Assembly: GCA_030448265.1 (NCBI GenBank)
Contig: JAUJNG010000003.1
Location: forward strand, 1 to 64,000
DNA length: 64,000 bases
Reading direction: 5' to 3'
Source: Abditibacterium sp.
GTDB lineage: Bacteria; Armatimonadota; Abditibacteriia; Abditibacteriales; Abditibacteriaceae
Below are positions 15,263 to 25,600 of this stretch, piece by piece. The notes below the pieces were generated by a model, which had not been told where the DNA came from, searched no databases, and saw only the letters and a program-made list of their open reading frames with translations. A program made the translations under genes and the position numbers. Positions within the stretch are counted from its first letter, which is position 1. Every line of letters starts with the position of its first letter.

Positions 15263-16372
15263 ATGGTTCCGCTTTTCGACCTCACCCGCCAATATCAGGC
15301 GCTCAAGCCCGAACTCGACGCCGCCGTTTTAGAGGTGTTGGCTTCGGGCCAATATGTGATGGGGCCTGCCGTCGAAGACTTTGAAGCCCAGTGCGCGCGC
15401 GAGTTGGGCGTCAAACACGCCATCGGCGTCGCCAACGGCACCGACGCGCTGCAAATCGCGCTGCGCGCCCTGAAAATTGAGCCAGGCGATGAAGTCATCA
15501 CCACGCCCTTCACGTTTTACTCCGCCGCCGAAGTGACCGCCGACCTGGGCGCGAAGCCGGTGTTCGTGGACATCGAAGCCGACACTTTCAACATTGATCC
15601 CCATCTCATCGAAGCCGCCATCACGCCCCGAACGCGCGCCATCATTCCGGTTCATCTCTTCGGGCATCCGGCGGCGATGCCCGAAATCAATCGCATCGCC
15701 GCCAAACACGATTTGCGCGTTCTGGAAGACTCCGCGCAGGGCTGGGGCGCCTCGCTGGACGGCAAAATGTGCGGCAATCTGGCCGATGCGGGCACGTTTT
15801 CGTTTTTTCCGTCCAAAAACCTGGGCGCGTGCGGCGAAGGCGGCCTGATTTCGACTAACGACGACGACATCGCCCACATCGCGCGCAGTTTGCGGGTTCA
15901 CGGCCAGTCGCGGCGCTATTTTTACGACGAAATCGGCTACAATTCGCGTCTGCACGCTTTGCAGGCCGCGATTTTGAGCGTGAAACTGCCCCACGCGCGC
16001 GCCTGGAACGAATCGCGCCGCCGTCATGCCGCGCACTACTCGCATCTACTGGGCGAAACGCCCTTCATCGTGCCCGCCGAGCGCCCAGGCGCGTGCCACG
16101 TTTACCATCAATACACGCTGCGCCTGCCCGATGCACTCGACCGCGACACAATTTGCGCGCATTTGAGCGAACGGGGCATCGGCTGGGCGATTTATTATCC
16201 GCTTCCGCTTCATTTGCAGCCCGTTTTCGCGGATTTAGGATATAAAGAGGGGCAATTGCCGGTCGCCGAAGCCGCTTCGCGCCAGGTGTTGTCGCTGCCG
16301 GTTTTTCCCGAACTGGAAGAGCGCGAAGTTGAGGAAGTCGGCGCAGCGCTCTTGGAAAAAGCTAAAGGATGA
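15263..16372 (+). CDS. DegT/DnrJ/EryC1/StrS-family sugar aminotransferase
   Basis: PLP-dependent aminotransferase that makes amino sugars for surface polysaccharide or natural products. The 369 residues start MVPLFDLTRQYQAL, typical of the family. They include GVANGTDALQIALRAL (cofactor phosphate contact), DSAQGWGASLDGK, and the PLP lysine in FFPSKNLGACGEGG. HQYTLRL and YYPLPLH near the end fit the UDP-sugar aminotransferase branch. No glycosyltransferase or sugar-oxidase neighbours are present, so the substrate cannot be named. The frame extends upstream only through a palindrome, supporting the ATG at 15263. Confidence 0.92.
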   Translation: MVPLFDLTRQYQALKPELDAAVLEVLASGQYVMGPAVEDFEAQCARELGVKHAIGVANGTDALQIALRALKIEPGDEVITTPFTFYSAAEVTADLGAKPVFVDIEADTFNIDPHLIEAAITPRTRAIIPVHLFGHPAAMPEINRIAAKHDLRVLEDSAQGWGASLDGKMCGNLADAGTFSFFPSKNLGACGEGGLISTNDDDIAHIARSLRVHGQSRRYFYDEIGYNSRLHALQAAILSVKLPHARAWNESRRRHAAHYSHLLGETPFIVPAERPGACHVYHQYTLRLPDALDRDTICAHLSERGIGWAIYYPLPLHLQPVFADLGYKEGQLPVAEAASRQVLSLPVFPELEEREVEEVGAALLEKAKG

Positions 16373-16383
16373 AGGCTATTTTC

Positions 16384-16476
16384 AAAGGCTAAAGGCTAAA
16401 GGATGAAGGCTAAATAAAGCGGAGTTGAGCAAACCCGAAGTGATTTATCCTTTAACCTTCATCCTTTAGCCTTTTT
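16384..16476. repeat. AAGGCTAAAGGATG fold-back
   Basis: Arms of short direct repeats (AAAGGCTAAAGGATGAAGGC, left ~16384-16417; right ~16444-16476) pair with a few mismatches. It ends four bases before the next ATG. Confidence 0.8.
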
Positions 16477-16479
16477 TTC

Positions 16480-17103
16480 ATGGCCCTCGCTCCTTCCGCA
16501 CGCCGTTTTCTCTCGCTGCTCGCTTTGCTGGGCGGCGCCGTTGCGCTTTTTGTGACGCGGCCGCGCTTCACGCCCGCCCTGTCGGAGCGCGGCACCGATG
16601 CGAAAACCGCGACGTGCCTTTCCAACTTGAACCAGATCGCGCGCGCCTACGCGCTTTACGCCCACGATTTCGACGGCAAAATCCCGCGCGGCATCGATCC
16701 CGAAGACCGTAACAGCCCCAGTTCGCAGTTTTATCATTTCAGGAATCCAACGCCTTATCTGCACGAGATTTTGCGGCCCTACGTCGCCTCGCGCCAGGTG
16801 TTTCACTGTCCCGCCGATGTCGGTTGGACGCAAAACCGTCTGCCCAACAGCCAGAGTTCGCTGGAAGATGTGCATCCCTCGTCGTTCGCGAAGTTCGGAA
16901 CTTCCTATTACTGCTGGACGAGATTCGGTTTCGATCAGTTTCGCGCGGTCGATCTGGAAAATCCCGCGCAAACCGTGCTGCTTTTCGATGGCGATTTATG
17001 GCACGGAGACCAAAACCGCTCGCGTCTCAACGCGCTGCTGGCCGATGGAAGCGTTCGTGATCTCTCACCGGCCCAGTTTCAATTTTATTCATCCGCCAAT
17101 TGA
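16480..17103 (+). CDS. Pseudopilin-like secreted protein with H-X9-DG signature
   Basis: A 207-residue protein with one N-terminal membrane helix (about residues 10-25) and a soluble domain resembling the C-terminal part of DUF1559-type prepilins: CLSNLNQIARAYALYAHDFDGK, PYVASRQVFHCPAD, and HGDQNRSRLNALLADGSV. The last motif matches the 'H-X9-DG' processing-associated signature abundant in Planctomycetota, Armatimonadota and relatives. The classic type IV leader (GFTLIE) is absent, so processing by a prepilin peptidase is doubtful. It stands alone between the aminotransferase and hisD. Confidence 0.75.
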   Translation: MALAPSARRFLSLLALLGGAVALFVTRPRFTPALSERGTDAKTATCLSNLNQIARAYALYAHDFDGKIPRGIDPEDRNSPSSQFYHFRNPTPYLHEILRPYVASRQVFHCPADVGWTQNRLPNSQSSLEDVHPSSFAKFGTSYYCWTRFGFDQFRAVDLENPAQTVLLFDGDLWHGDQNRSRLNALLADGSVRDLSPAQFQFYSSAN

Positions 17104-17142
17104 TGCCAGTGAGCCGCCGTGTAAACTTGGCCCCCAACCCTC

Positions 17143-18462
17143 ATGCGAGTTATCCAAGGCACCGCCGCCGCGTGCGCGGCCATCATCGAAGCGAACCAGA
17201 CGCGCGCGTTTTCGGCCAACGGGCCCGTTGAAGCCCAGGTCAAAGCCATCTGCGAAGCGATTCAACTTCGTGGCGACGCGGCTTTGCTCGAACTCACGCG
17301 ACAATTCGATTGTCCCGACCTCGAAATTGAGCAAATTCGCGTTTCGCGCGCCGAAATCGACGCCGCTTTCGACGCTCTGCCCGCCGCCGCGATTCGCGCG
17401 CTCGAACGCGCGGCGCGCAACATCGAAACTTTTCACACCCGCCAGACCGTGCCGGACTGGAGTTTCACGTCCACCGACGGCGCGCTTCTGGGCCAGCGTT
17501 ATATGCCCATCGAGCGCGTCGGTTTGTATGCGCCCAATGCCCGCGCCGCCTATCCCAGCACGGTTTTGATGCTCGCCGTGCCCGCCCGCGTCGCCGGAGT
17601 GCCGCACATCGCGCTCGCCACGCCCGCTTCGCGCGACGGATTGGCGCATCCCACCATTCTGGCGGCGGCTAAAATCGCCGGAATCGAAGAAATCTACAAA
17701 ATCGGCGGCGCGGTTGCGATGGCCGCTTTTGCTTACGGAACGGCGACGGTCGCCAAGGTCGATAAAATCGTCGGGCCGGCCAACATTTACGGCACGCTCG
17801 CCAAAAAATATCTGTATGGCATCGTGGGCATCGACGGGCTTTACGGCCCCTCCGACGCGGCGATTGTGGCCGACGAAGGCGCCAATCCCGCCCAAATCGC
17901 CGCCGATTTAATCGCGCAGGCCGAACACGGCGCCGATTCGTTCGTGTGTCTGCTCACCGCTTCGCCCGCCATCGCGCGCGAGACGCAGGCGCAGGTGACG
18001 GCGCAGACCTCCACTTCGCCGCGCGCCGCCATTTTGCTCGAATCGCTTCAAAACGGCCTGATTTGCTGCGTCGATACGCTGGACGACGCCTGCGCGTTGT
18101 GCGATCTGGTCGCCGCCGAACACGTCGAAATCTGGAGCCACGACGCTTTCGCGCTTTCGGCGCGCATCGGCAGCGCGGGCGCGATTTTCCTCAACACGCC
18201 GGTTCCCCTCGGCGATTACATCGCGGGGCCGTCGCACGCTCTGCCGACCGGCGCCACCGCGCGTTTCGCGTCGGGCGTGGGCATCGACACCTTTCTCAAG
18301 CGCACCTCTCTGGTTGGCGCGCCGCGTGCTACCATCGCCGACTTAGCCGACGATCTGGAAACTCTGGCCCTGCTCGAAGACCTGCCAGGCCACGCCGCCG
18401 CCGTGCGGCGCGCGGCAGAGGGAAATGCAGAAGGGGAGAAGGGGAGTAGGGGAGTAAGATAA
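17143..18462 (+). CDS. hisD: Histidinol dehydrogenase
   Basis: Catalyses the last two steps of histidine synthesis, L-histidinol to L-histidine, with NAD and zinc. The 439-residue protein is of normal length and has YAPNARAAYPSTVLMLAVPA, the NAD-site segment, GPANIYGTLAKKYLYG, the catalytic DLIAQAEHGADS, and GPSHALPTGATARFASGVGI with the zinc-ligand histidine and downstream DTFLKRTS. No other his genes are present, so it is not in a his operon here. The last codons run into a fold-back repeat. Confidence 0.97.
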   Translation: MRVIQGTAAACAAIIEANQTRAFSANGPVEAQVKAICEAIQLRGDAALLELTRQFDCPDLEIEQIRVSRAEIDAAFDALPAAAIRALERAARNIETFHTRQTVPDWSFTSTDGALLGQRYMPIERVGLYAPNARAAYPSTVLMLAVPARVAGVPHIALATPASRDGLAHPTILAAAKIAGIEEIYKIGGAVAMAAFAYGTATVAKVDKIVGPANIYGTLAKKYLYGIVGIDGLYGPSDAAIVADEGANPAQIAADLIAQAEHGADSFVCLLTASPAIARETQAQVTAQTSTSPRAAILLESLQNGLICCVDTLDDACALCDLVAAEHVEIWSHDAFALSARIGSAGAIFLNTPVPLGDYIAGPSHALPTGATARFASGVGIDTFLKRTSLVGAPRATIADLADDLETLALLEDLPGHAAAVRRAAEGNAEGEKGSRGVR

Positions 18463-18520
18463 TCGAAGCGGCAATTTGCAGGCTTGATTCCCACTCCCCT
18501 TCTCCCTTTCTCCCCTTCTC
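18429..18520. repeat. AGAAGGGGAGAAGGGG fold-back
   Basis: Purine-rich left arm (18429-18455) pairs with the pyrimidine-rich right arm (18493-18519) with few mismatches. It contains the hisD stop codon and lies just before the kinase start. Confidence 0.82.
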
Positions 18521-18536
18521 GAATCTGGCAACCTCC

Positions 18537-21500
18537 GTGAATCCAGCGAAAGCATTAGGGAGTCTTGTGTCTTCGCCTTTCGATTCATCTTCACCAATCA
18601 GCCTCACTGCCAGCGAAGAATCTGTCGCTGAAAGTCAAAATCCAACCGAGCGCACCGAAAGCGGACGCACCGAAAGCGCGCGTCTGGACGAGTTGCGGCG
18701 CTACAACATCCTCGATACGCCGTCCGAAGCCGTCTTCGACCGCATCACCAAACTTGCGGCGCGGCTTCTGGATATGCCCATCTCACTGGTTTCGCTGGTC
18801 GACCGCGACCGGCAGTGGTTCAAGTCGTGCTATGGCGTGGACGCGACCCAGACCGGACGCGAGGTGTCGTTTTGTTCGCACGCCATTGAAGTCGACGAGG
18901 TTTTCGTGGTTCCCGATGCCACGCTCGACCCGCGTTTCGCGGACAATCCCTCCGTCACGGGCGAGCAAAACCTGCGTTTTTACGCCGGAGCGCCGCTGCG
19001 AACCTCTCAGGGGCTGGCGCTGGGTTCGCTGTGCGTCGTCGATACCCGCCCGCGCCAGTTTTCCGCCGAACAACGGGCCACATTAACTGATCTGGCGGCG
19101 GTCGTGGTGGACGAACTGGAACTGCGTCTGGCGGCTCAGGCCGTAGAACGCGAGGCCGGCGAACGGCGCGAGGCCCAGCAGTCGCTGCGCCAAAGCGAAA
19201 GTTATCTCGCTCTGGCGCTCGAAGAAGGCAAAATGGGGCTGTTCAACGTGGTTTTGCCCCAGGGAACGATTTCCTGGTCGCCGCAAATGGAGCGGCTCCA
19301 CAGTCTGGAAGTCGGCGCCTTCGACGGCACCCTGGAGATGTTCGAGACCCTGGTGCATCCCGAAGACTGGCCCTCGATTGCGGAAATTTCGCGGCGCGTG
19401 TTGGGAAGCGGCGAAGAATTTCACACCGAATACCGCCATCTCACGCCCCAGGGCGAAGTGCGCTGGCTGGAAGCGCGCGGCACCGCCTCCTTCGAAAATG
19501 GCGTCGTGGCGCGCCTGACGGGCATCACCGTCGATGTGACCGCCCGCAAATTGGCCGAATTGAAACTGCGCGAAAGCCAGACGCGCTTCCAGAACGCCTT
19601 TCGGTTTTCGCCCATCGGCATGGCGCTTACCTCGCCGCAGGGCCGCTGCCTGCAAGTCAACCGCAAGCTGTGCGAGTTTTTGGGCACGGGCGAAGAAGAC
19701 TTGCTGCAAAGCGAATTCGTGGGCCGCACCCATCCCGACGACCTCGCGGCCAATCTGGAACTGGTGCGAAAAGCACTGAGCGGCGAAATTTCTTCCTACG
19801 AAATCGAAAAACGCTATCTTCATCCCGACGGGAGCGTGGTCTGGGCCTTGCTGAGCGCCTCGCTGGTGCGCGATGAGGCCGGAGAACCGCAGTATTTCAT
19901 CTCGCAGATCCAGGATATTTCGGCGCGCAAGCAGGCCGAGTCCAATTTGCGCGCCAGCGAAGCGCGCAAAGCTGCGATTCTGGAAACCGCGCTCGATTGC
20001 ATCATTACCTTCGATGCCCAGAGCCGCATTCTGGAATGGAATCCGGCGGCGGAAACAACCTTTGGCTACGGGCGCGAAGAGGCGCTTGGCGCGCGGTTGC
20101 ACGAACTGATCGTGCCGCCCGAACTGCGCGGCGCGCATCGCGCCGGAATTGAAAAGTGGCAGATCACCGGCGAAGGCCCGATTCTGGGCCAGCGCATCGA
20201 ACTGCCCGCCGTGCGCGCCGACGGCAAGCGCATCACCATCGAAGTGGCCATCGTGCCGATCCCCGACAGCCAGCCGCCGATTTTTACCGGCCATCTGCGC
20301 GATATTTCCGAGCGCCGTGCCAGTGAAGAACGGCTGCGCCTGCTCGAATCGGTTGCTGTCAACGCCAACGACGCGATTCTCATCACCGAGGCCGAACCCA
20401 TCGACTTGCCTGGCCCGCGCATTCTCTACGCCAACGAAGCCTATTTGAAGATGAGCGGCTACACCCTGGAAGAAATCATGGGCCAGACGCCGCGCATTTT
20501 GCAGGGCGATGGCACGGCGCTCGAAGGGCGCGCCGCGATTCGCGCCGCGCTCGAAAAATGGCGACCCATCGTCATCGAAATTGTCAACTACAAAAAAGAC
20601 GGCACGCCGTTCTGGGTCGAGCTTTCGATTACGCCCGTGGCCAACGAAACCGGTTGGTTCACGCACTGGGTTTCCGTTCAGCGCGATGTGACCGAGCGCA
20701 AGCAGATTGAGGACGCCCTGCGCGAAAGCGAAGCGCGTTTCGGGCGCATTGTAGCCAACGTGCCAGGCATGGTTTACCAGTTCATGGCCCAAACCGATGG
20801 CACTTTCCAGTTCACCTATGTGAGCGAGGGCAGCCGCGAAATTTTTGGTCTGGAACCCGAAGAAATCATGGCCGATGCCTATCTGCTCACCAGCCGAGTT
20901 CACCCCGACGACGCTGGGAGTTTCAGCGAATCGGTGATGCGTTCGGCGCAAACCCTGGAAGCCTGGCAGTGGGACGGGCGCTTTGTCTCGCCCGAGGGGG
21001 AGATGAAATGGGTTCGCGGCACCTCGCGGCCCAAGCGCGAAGCCACTGGCGAGGTGGTGTGGGACGGCATTTTGTTCGACATCACGCAGAGCAAACAGAG
21101 CGTGGATACGTTGCAGAACGCCAAAAACGACGCCGAAGCCGCGCGCGAAGAAGCCGAGCGCGCCAACCTCGCCAAAAGCGAGTTTCTCTCGCGCATGAGC
21201 CACGAACTGCGAACCCCGCTTAACGCCATTCTGGGCTTTGGCCAACTGCTCGAAATGGCGGATTTGGGCGAGGACGACGCGCAGAGCGCCGACCAGATCG
21301 TGAGAGCGGGGCGTCATTTGCTCGATTTGATCAACGAGGTTCTCGACATCGCGCGCATCGAATCGGGCAACCTCGCCATTTCGCCCGAAGCGGTGGGCGC
21401 GCGCGAAATCGCGCTCGAAACCGTGTCGCTGGTGCGCCCGCTCGCCGCCGCGCGCGGTATCGAAATTCTCGACGAGCGCGCCAGTAACGCCGCGTGGCAC

Positions 21501-22328
21501 GTTCTGGCCGACCGCCAGCGCCTCAAGCAGATTTTGCTCAACCTGCTCTCCAACGCCGTCAAATACAACCGCGAGGGCGGACTCGTCACCTTTGAAATTC
21601 ACCCCGTTGGCGACAAGGTGCGCCTGTGCGTGCGCGATACCGGAATGGGGATGTCGCCCCAGCTTTTGCGGCGTCTGGGCACGCCTTTCGACCGCCTGGG
21701 CGCCGAAACGACGGGCATTGAGGGCACCGGCGTGGGCCTGGCGGTTTCACAGCGTCTGGCGAGTGCGATGGGCAGCCGCCTGGAAGTGGAAAGCGAAGTT
21801 GGAGTCGGCAGCGCGTTCTGGCTCGATCTGCCGCGCACCAACGACCCCGACGCGCACTTCGAAGCCGTGATTTCATCCGATCATCAGGACGTTGTTTCCA
21901 CGCAGTTAGTGGTGCTTTACATTGAAGATAATCCGTCGAATTTGCAGTTAGTGCAGCGTCTTCTGGCGCGTCGGCCCGAAATCCGCCTGCTCAGCGCGAT
22001 GCACGGCGACGAAGGCTGCGAACTGGCGCTGCTGCATTGTCCCGACCTCATTCTGCTCGATATGCACCTGCCCGATATTTCCGGCCTTGATGTGCTGGCG
22101 CGCCTCAAGCAAAACTCGCGCACCGCCGCGATTCCGGTCGTGGTGTTGAGCGCCGACGCCACGCCGCGCCAGGTGCAGCGCGCCCTCGACGCGGGCGCGC
22201 GCAGCTATATGTCGAAACCGCTCGAAGTGCGCGAGTTTTTCGCCTGCCTCGACCAGACCATGACGCAAAAATCTGCCGAAAAAAGCGACCCCGCGCCAGG
22301 CCCCGCCACCCCCAAGGCTTCCGCATGA
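18537..22328 (+). CDS. GAF-multiPAS hybrid sensor histidine kinase
   Basis: A soluble 1263-residue hybrid kinase with no membrane segments. Order: GAF (about 50-195, [17 protein letters not shown]...), then five PAS/PAC units (~225-875), HisKA with phospho-His in [18 protein letters not shown], HATPase_c ([22 protein letters not shown]), and a C-terminal receiver domain with acceptor Asp in [10 protein letters not shown] and Lys in MSKPLEV. It overlaps the HD-GYP regulator by four bases (ATGA). The start is probably GTG 18537 or GTG 18564, the latter with AGGGAG just upstream. The sensed signal is unknown; the PAS/GAF set suggests small-molecule or redox input. Confidence 0.93.
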   Translation: MNPAKALGSLVSSPFDSSSPISLTASEESVAESQNPTERTESGRTESARLDELRRYNILDTPSEAVFDRITKLAARLLDMPISLVSLVDRDRQWFKSCYGVDATQTGREVSFCSHAIEVDEVFVVPDATLDPRFADNPSVTGEQNLRFYAGAPLRTSQGLALGSLCVVDTRPRQFSAEQRATLTDLAAVVVDELELRLAAQAVEREAGERREAQQSLRQSESYLALALEEGKMGLFNVVLPQGTISWSPQMERLHSLEVGAFDGTLEMFETLVHPEDWPSIAEISRRVLGSGEEFHTEYRHLTPQGEVRWLEARGTASFENGVVARLTGITVDVTARKLAELKLRESQTRFQNAFRFSPIGMALTSPQGRCLQVNRKLCEFLGTGEEDLLQSEFVGRTHPDDLAANLELVRKALSGEISSYEIEKRYLHPDGSVVWALLSASLVRDEAGEPQYFISQIQDISARKQAESNLRASEARKAAILETALDCIITFDAQSRILEWNPAAETTFGYGREEALGARLHELIVPPELRGAHRAGIEKWQITGEGPILGQRIELPAVRADGKRITIEVAIVPIPDSQPPIFTGHLRDISERRASEERLRLLESVAVNANDAILITEAEPIDLPGPRILYANEAYLKMSGYTLEEIMGQTPRILQGDGTALEGRAAIRAALEKWRPIVIEIVNYKKDGTPFWVELSITPVANETGWFTHWVSVQRDVTERKQIEDALRESEARFGRIVANVPGMVYQFMAQTDGTFQFTYVSEGSREIFGLEPEEIMADAYLLTSRVHPDDAGSFSESVMRSAQTLEAWQWDGRFVSPEGEMKWVRGTSRPKREATGEVVWDGILFDITQSKQSVDTLQNAKNDAEAAREEAERANLAKSEFLSRMSHELRTPLNAILGFGQLLEMADLGEDDAQSADQIVRAGRHLLDLINEVLDIARIESGNLAISPEAVGAREIALETVSLVRPLAAARGIEILDERASNAAWHVLADRQRLKQILLNLLSNAVKYNREGGLVTFEIHPVGDKVRLCVRDTGMGMSPQLLRRLGTPFDRLGAETTGIEGTGVGLAVSQRLASAMGSRLEVESEVGVGSAFWLDLPRTNDPDAHFEAVISSDHQDVVSTQLVVLYIEDNPSNLQLVQRLLARRPEIRLLSAMHGDEGCELALLHCPDLILLDMHLPDISGLDVLARLKQNSRTAAIPVVVLSADATPRQVQRALDAGARSYMSKPLEVREFFACLDQTMTQKSAEKSDPAPGPATPKASA

Positions 22329-23452
22329 TTTTGAACCGTTCGCCCCGCGACATCTTCAACGCCAACGCCCACATTTTGATCGTGGACGACGAACCGGCCA
22401 ACGTGCTGCTCTTGCAGCGCATCCTGCGCGGCGCCGGTTACACGCGGCTTTCGAGCGCCGGCGACGGAAATGCGGCCCTCGAAGTGATTGAGAGCGAGCC
22501 GCCCGATCTGGTTCTGCTCGATTTGATGATGCCCCTGCGCGATGGATTCGGGGTTTTGCAGGAAATCGCGCCGCTTTTGCAAGAGGAATATCTGCCCGTC
22601 CTGGTTTTGACCGCCGACGTTTCGCCCGACACCAAGCGCCGCGTTTTGAGCGTGGGCGCCAAAGATTTTCTCACCAAGCCCTTCGACGGCCTCGAAGTGC
22701 TGCTGCGCGTGCAGAACCTGCTTGAAACCCGCTTTTTGACGCTGCAACTGCGCGATCAAAACCGTCATCTCGAAGAGCGCGTCATCGAGCGAACGGCGGC
22801 GCTGAGCGAGTCCAATGAGAAACTGGCGCTGTCCAACGCGCAGTTGCAGCAATCGCAGCGCGCCGTTGAGGAATCGCAAATCGAGGTTTTAGCCCGCCTC
22901 GCGCAGGCCGCCGAACTGCGCGACGATGATACCGGCCAACACACTCAGCGCGTCGCCCTTCTGTCGGCGCGTCTGGGCGAGCGGCTGGGCCTCGAAAAAA
23001 CCGCCATCGAGCTGATTCGCCGCGCCGCGCCCCTTCACGATGTCGGCAAAATCGGCATCTCCGACCTGATTCTGCTCAAACCAGGAAAACTCACGCCCGA
23101 AGAGTTCGACGTGATGAAAACCCACACTTCGATAGGCGGCGGCCTTTTGACGGCGGGCCACTCGCCGTTCGTGGAACTGGCCGAAACCATCGCCCTCACC
23201 CATCACGAACGCTTCGACGGCACCGGTTATCCGCGCGGTTTGAGCGGGAACAATATCCCGCTCGAAGGCCGCATTTTGGCGGTCGTGGACGTGTTCGACG
23301 CCCTCACCCACGAGCGCCCCTATAAAAAAGCGTGGCCCGTCGCGGAAGCGCTCGCCGAAATCGAAAAACAGGCCGGACGCCAGTTCGACCCCGAAGTCGT
23401 GGCCGCGTTTTTGAGTTTGATGCGCGAAGAAGCAGAGGTTTTGGCGACCTGA
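22325..23452 (+). CDS. Response regulator with HD-GYP domain (c-di-GMP phosphodiesterase)
   Basis: Output partner of the preceding hybrid kinase. The 375 residues comprise a receiver domain (17-135, phospho-Asp in LVLLDLMMPL, Lys in FLTKPFDG), a coiled-coil linker (~140-190), and an HD-GYP domain with HDVGKIG and HHERFDGTGYPRG intact, so cyclic-di-GMP hydrolysis is expected. Translation is coupled to the kinase through the ATGA overlap, which makes it very likely that the two form one phosphorelay controlling c-di-GMP. Confidence 0.95.
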   Translation: MILNRSPRDIFNANAHILIVDDEPANVLLLQRILRGAGYTRLSSAGDGNAALEVIESEPPDLVLLDLMMPLRDGFGVLQEIAPLLQEEYLPVLVLTADVSPDTKRRVLSVGAKDFLTKPFDGLEVLLRVQNLLETRFLTLQLRDQNRHLEERVIERTAALSESNEKLALSNAQLQQSQRAVEESQIEVLARLAQAAELRDDDTGQHTQRVALLSARLGERLGLEKTAIELIRRAAPLHDVGKIGISDLILLKPGKLTPEEFDVMKTHTSIGGGLLTAGHSPFVELAETIALTHHERFDGTGYPRGLSGNNIPLEGRILAVVDVFDALTHERPYKKAWPVAEALAEIEKQAGRQFDPEVVAAFLSLMREEAEVLAT

Positions 23453-23546
23453 GGAGCTACGCCGTTAATTTGACGGCCTCGAAGACTTCAAAACTGAAGC
23501 ATCGCTGTGAAGTGCGCCCCAGAGCGCAGCACCAAATCTCACAACT

Positions 23547-25568
23547 ATGTGCCAATTTCATCGTTTTGTCGTGTTGAGCGTTTGCCTCCTTATTTCGGGC
23601 GCGGCAGGGGGCGATGAGCGCACGCCCCGCGAACTCTTGTTCGATGCTGTGGAACACGGCAATGGCGCCGCTCTGGATCGAGCGCTGGCTCGCGGCGCCA
23701 CGCTGGAAACGCGCAACAATGAGGGCGAAACGCCTTTGCTGTTCGCCGTCAAATTTGGCGCGGTGCGAGGCGAGGAATTGCTTCTCCAGCGCGGCGCGAA
23801 CCTCCGTGCGCGCGACCGCGAGGGCGTTTCGGTCTGGCACGCGGCGCAGGAGGAATGCGTTCCACCCCTGGTGCGCTATGGTGCCGATGTCAACGAGCGC
23901 GACACACAGGGCCGCACGCGCTTGATGAGTGGTTACACCGAGGCGCCCGTGCTGCGCCTGCTGCTGAAGCATGGCGCCGACCCCAATTTGCGCGACAACC
24001 AGGGCGAAACGGCGATCATGTCCACCAGACCGCAATACGTTCCGCTTCTGCTCGCGCACTGCGCCGACATCAACGCGCGCGATAAGCGGGGCGAAACCGC
24101 TTTGATGAAGTGGATTTGGAACGGCAACCACTGGTATCGCCGCGACGCCAAGGACGTGGTGATGCTGCTCCGGCACGGCGCGGACGTTCATCTGTCGCAC
24201 CCCCAGGGCAGCGCCGTCGAGCGCGCGGCGAAATACATCAACGTGGACGTTGCCCGCGCCATGCTCCAAGTTGCCGCTTTGACGGCACGCGAACGGGCAC
24301 TGCTGCAACGCGCCATTTTTTCCGCCGCATTGTTCGATGCGGCCCGCGCGGGCGACGCGAAAACCGTGCGCGATTTGCTCCGGCGCGGTGCCAATCCGCG
24401 CATCGTGTTCAATAAGAACGATCAATATGAAAAGGACGGCCTGACGCTGCTGATGATGGCCGCGCAGCGAACACCCGACTGGCCAACCGAAGCCGTCCCA
24501 TCCGCCGTCGCGCGGCGCGAAGAAGCGCGCGATGTCGAGGTTTCGCGCCTGTTGCTGGCGCGCGGCGCCGAGCCGAATTACCAGTTCGAGTTGCCAATCG
24601 GAGGCTTGAACGGCAGTTTCGCGCTGCAATACGCCGCAACCGCGAACAAGCCTCGACTCGCCCAAATTCTGCTGCAACGCGGCGCAAAGGCGAATCTGCG
24701 CGGCGAAGGCGGCGCGACGGCACTCTTTTCCGCCGTCGGCAACCCCGCCGTCGTGCGCGTTTTGCTGCGTGGCGGAGCCGATCCCAACGCGCGCAGTGAA
24801 GGCGGCGCGACGGCGCTTCTTCTTGCCACTGGTCATGGGCACCCTGATGCGGTGCGGATGCTGCTGGCACGAAAAGCCGATCCCAACGCCGAATTGTGGC
24901 CCTATCGCTACTTCACTTACGAATACGTGGCGACACCGCTCATCGCTGTCGTGCATCGTAGCGGGCGCGACCGCCAAAGCAAAGTGGATATGCAAAGCCA
25001 GGGCGTCGGCATCGCGCGAATGCTGCTGCGCGCCGGAGCGCGCGTCAACGAGCGCGATCAGGCGGGCCAAACCGCGCTGCTTCACGCGGCGGCTTACGGC
25101 AATCTGCCCCTGGCGCAACTGCTTTTGCGGACAGGAGCGGCAATCGAAACGCCCAATAATGGAGGTCAAACGCCGCTTATGGCGGCGTGTGCGGGCCGCC
25201 ATTACGGTCTGACAGCAGCCAGTGGCGGCTGGCTGTTGCCGCCTCAGCCCGCCGTTGCCGCGTTGCTGCTGCAACAGGGCGCCAACCCGAACGCGCGCGA
25301 CAAAAACGGCAGCACTCCGCTCATTTTGGCGGCGCGCTATAACTGGCGTTTCAAACTGGGCTACGGCGAGCCGGACGATTACAAACGTATTCCGCCCTAT
25401 TTTCTGCAAAACGCCGCCGCCGCCAAACGATGCCTCGAACTGCTGCTTCGACACGGCGCCAACCCCAACCTGCGGGACAAGAGCGGGCACACAGCGCGGG
25501 ACTGGGCCAAAACAAACGGCAACCGCTCCATGACGCGCCTGCTGGAACGCGCCAGAAGCGGCACATGA
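23547..25568 (+). CDS. Exported ankyrin-repeat protein
   Basis: A 673-residue protein with a signal peptide (MCQFHRFVVLSVCLLISGAAGG) followed by a dozen or more ankyrin repeats over nearly the whole length. The typical pattern is (D)xxGxTxLxxA...LLxxGAxxNxR, e.g. NNEGETPLLFAVKFGAVRGE and DKNGSTPLILAARYN. Ankyrin arrays bind other proteins; the partner is unknown and no catalytic domain is seen. It is followed by a Tat-exported superoxide dismutase 32 bases downstream, so the two may be cotranscribed. In some bacteria ankyrin proteins sit beside catalases and protect periplasmic redox enzymes, which is one idea for its role. Confidence 0.88.
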   Translation: MCQFHRFVVLSVCLLISGAAGGDERTPRELLFDAVEHGNGAALDRALARGATLETRNNEGETPLLFAVKFGAVRGEELLLQRGANLRARDREGVSVWHAAQEECVPPLVRYGADVNERDTQGRTRLMSGYTEAPVLRLLLKHGADPNLRDNQGETAIMSTRPQYVPLLLAHCADINARDKRGETALMKWIWNGNHWYRRDAKDVVMLLRHGADVHLSHPQGSAVERAAKYINVDVARAMLQVAALTARERALLQRAIFSAALFDAARAGDAKTVRDLLRRGANPRIVFNKNDQYEKDGLTLLMMAAQRTPDWPTEAVPSAVARREEARDVEVSRLLLARGAEPNYQFELPIGGLNGSFALQYAATANKPRLAQILLQRGAKANLRGEGGATALFSAVGNPAVVRVLLRGGADPNARSEGGATALLLATGHGHPDAVRMLLARKADPNAELWPYRYFTYEYVATPLIAVVHRSGRDRQSKVDMQSQGVGIARMLLRAGARVNERDQAGQTALLHAAAYGNLPLAQLLLRTGAAIETPNNGGQTPLMAACAGRHYGLTAASGGWLLPPQPAVAALLLQQGANPNARDKNGSTPLILAARYNWRFKLGYGEPDDYKRIPPYFLQNAAAAKRCLELLLRHGANPNLRDKSGHTARDWAKTNGNRSMTRLLERARSGT

Positions 25569-25600
25569 ATTGACCGCAACGCAGCCGGAGCAAATTCATC

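Noticed and set aside
19083..21602. 839-codon open frame antisense to the hybrid kinase
   Set aside because: Shadow of the PAS repeats in the kinase; composition (His, Phe, Arg, Gln) is typical of antisense frames.
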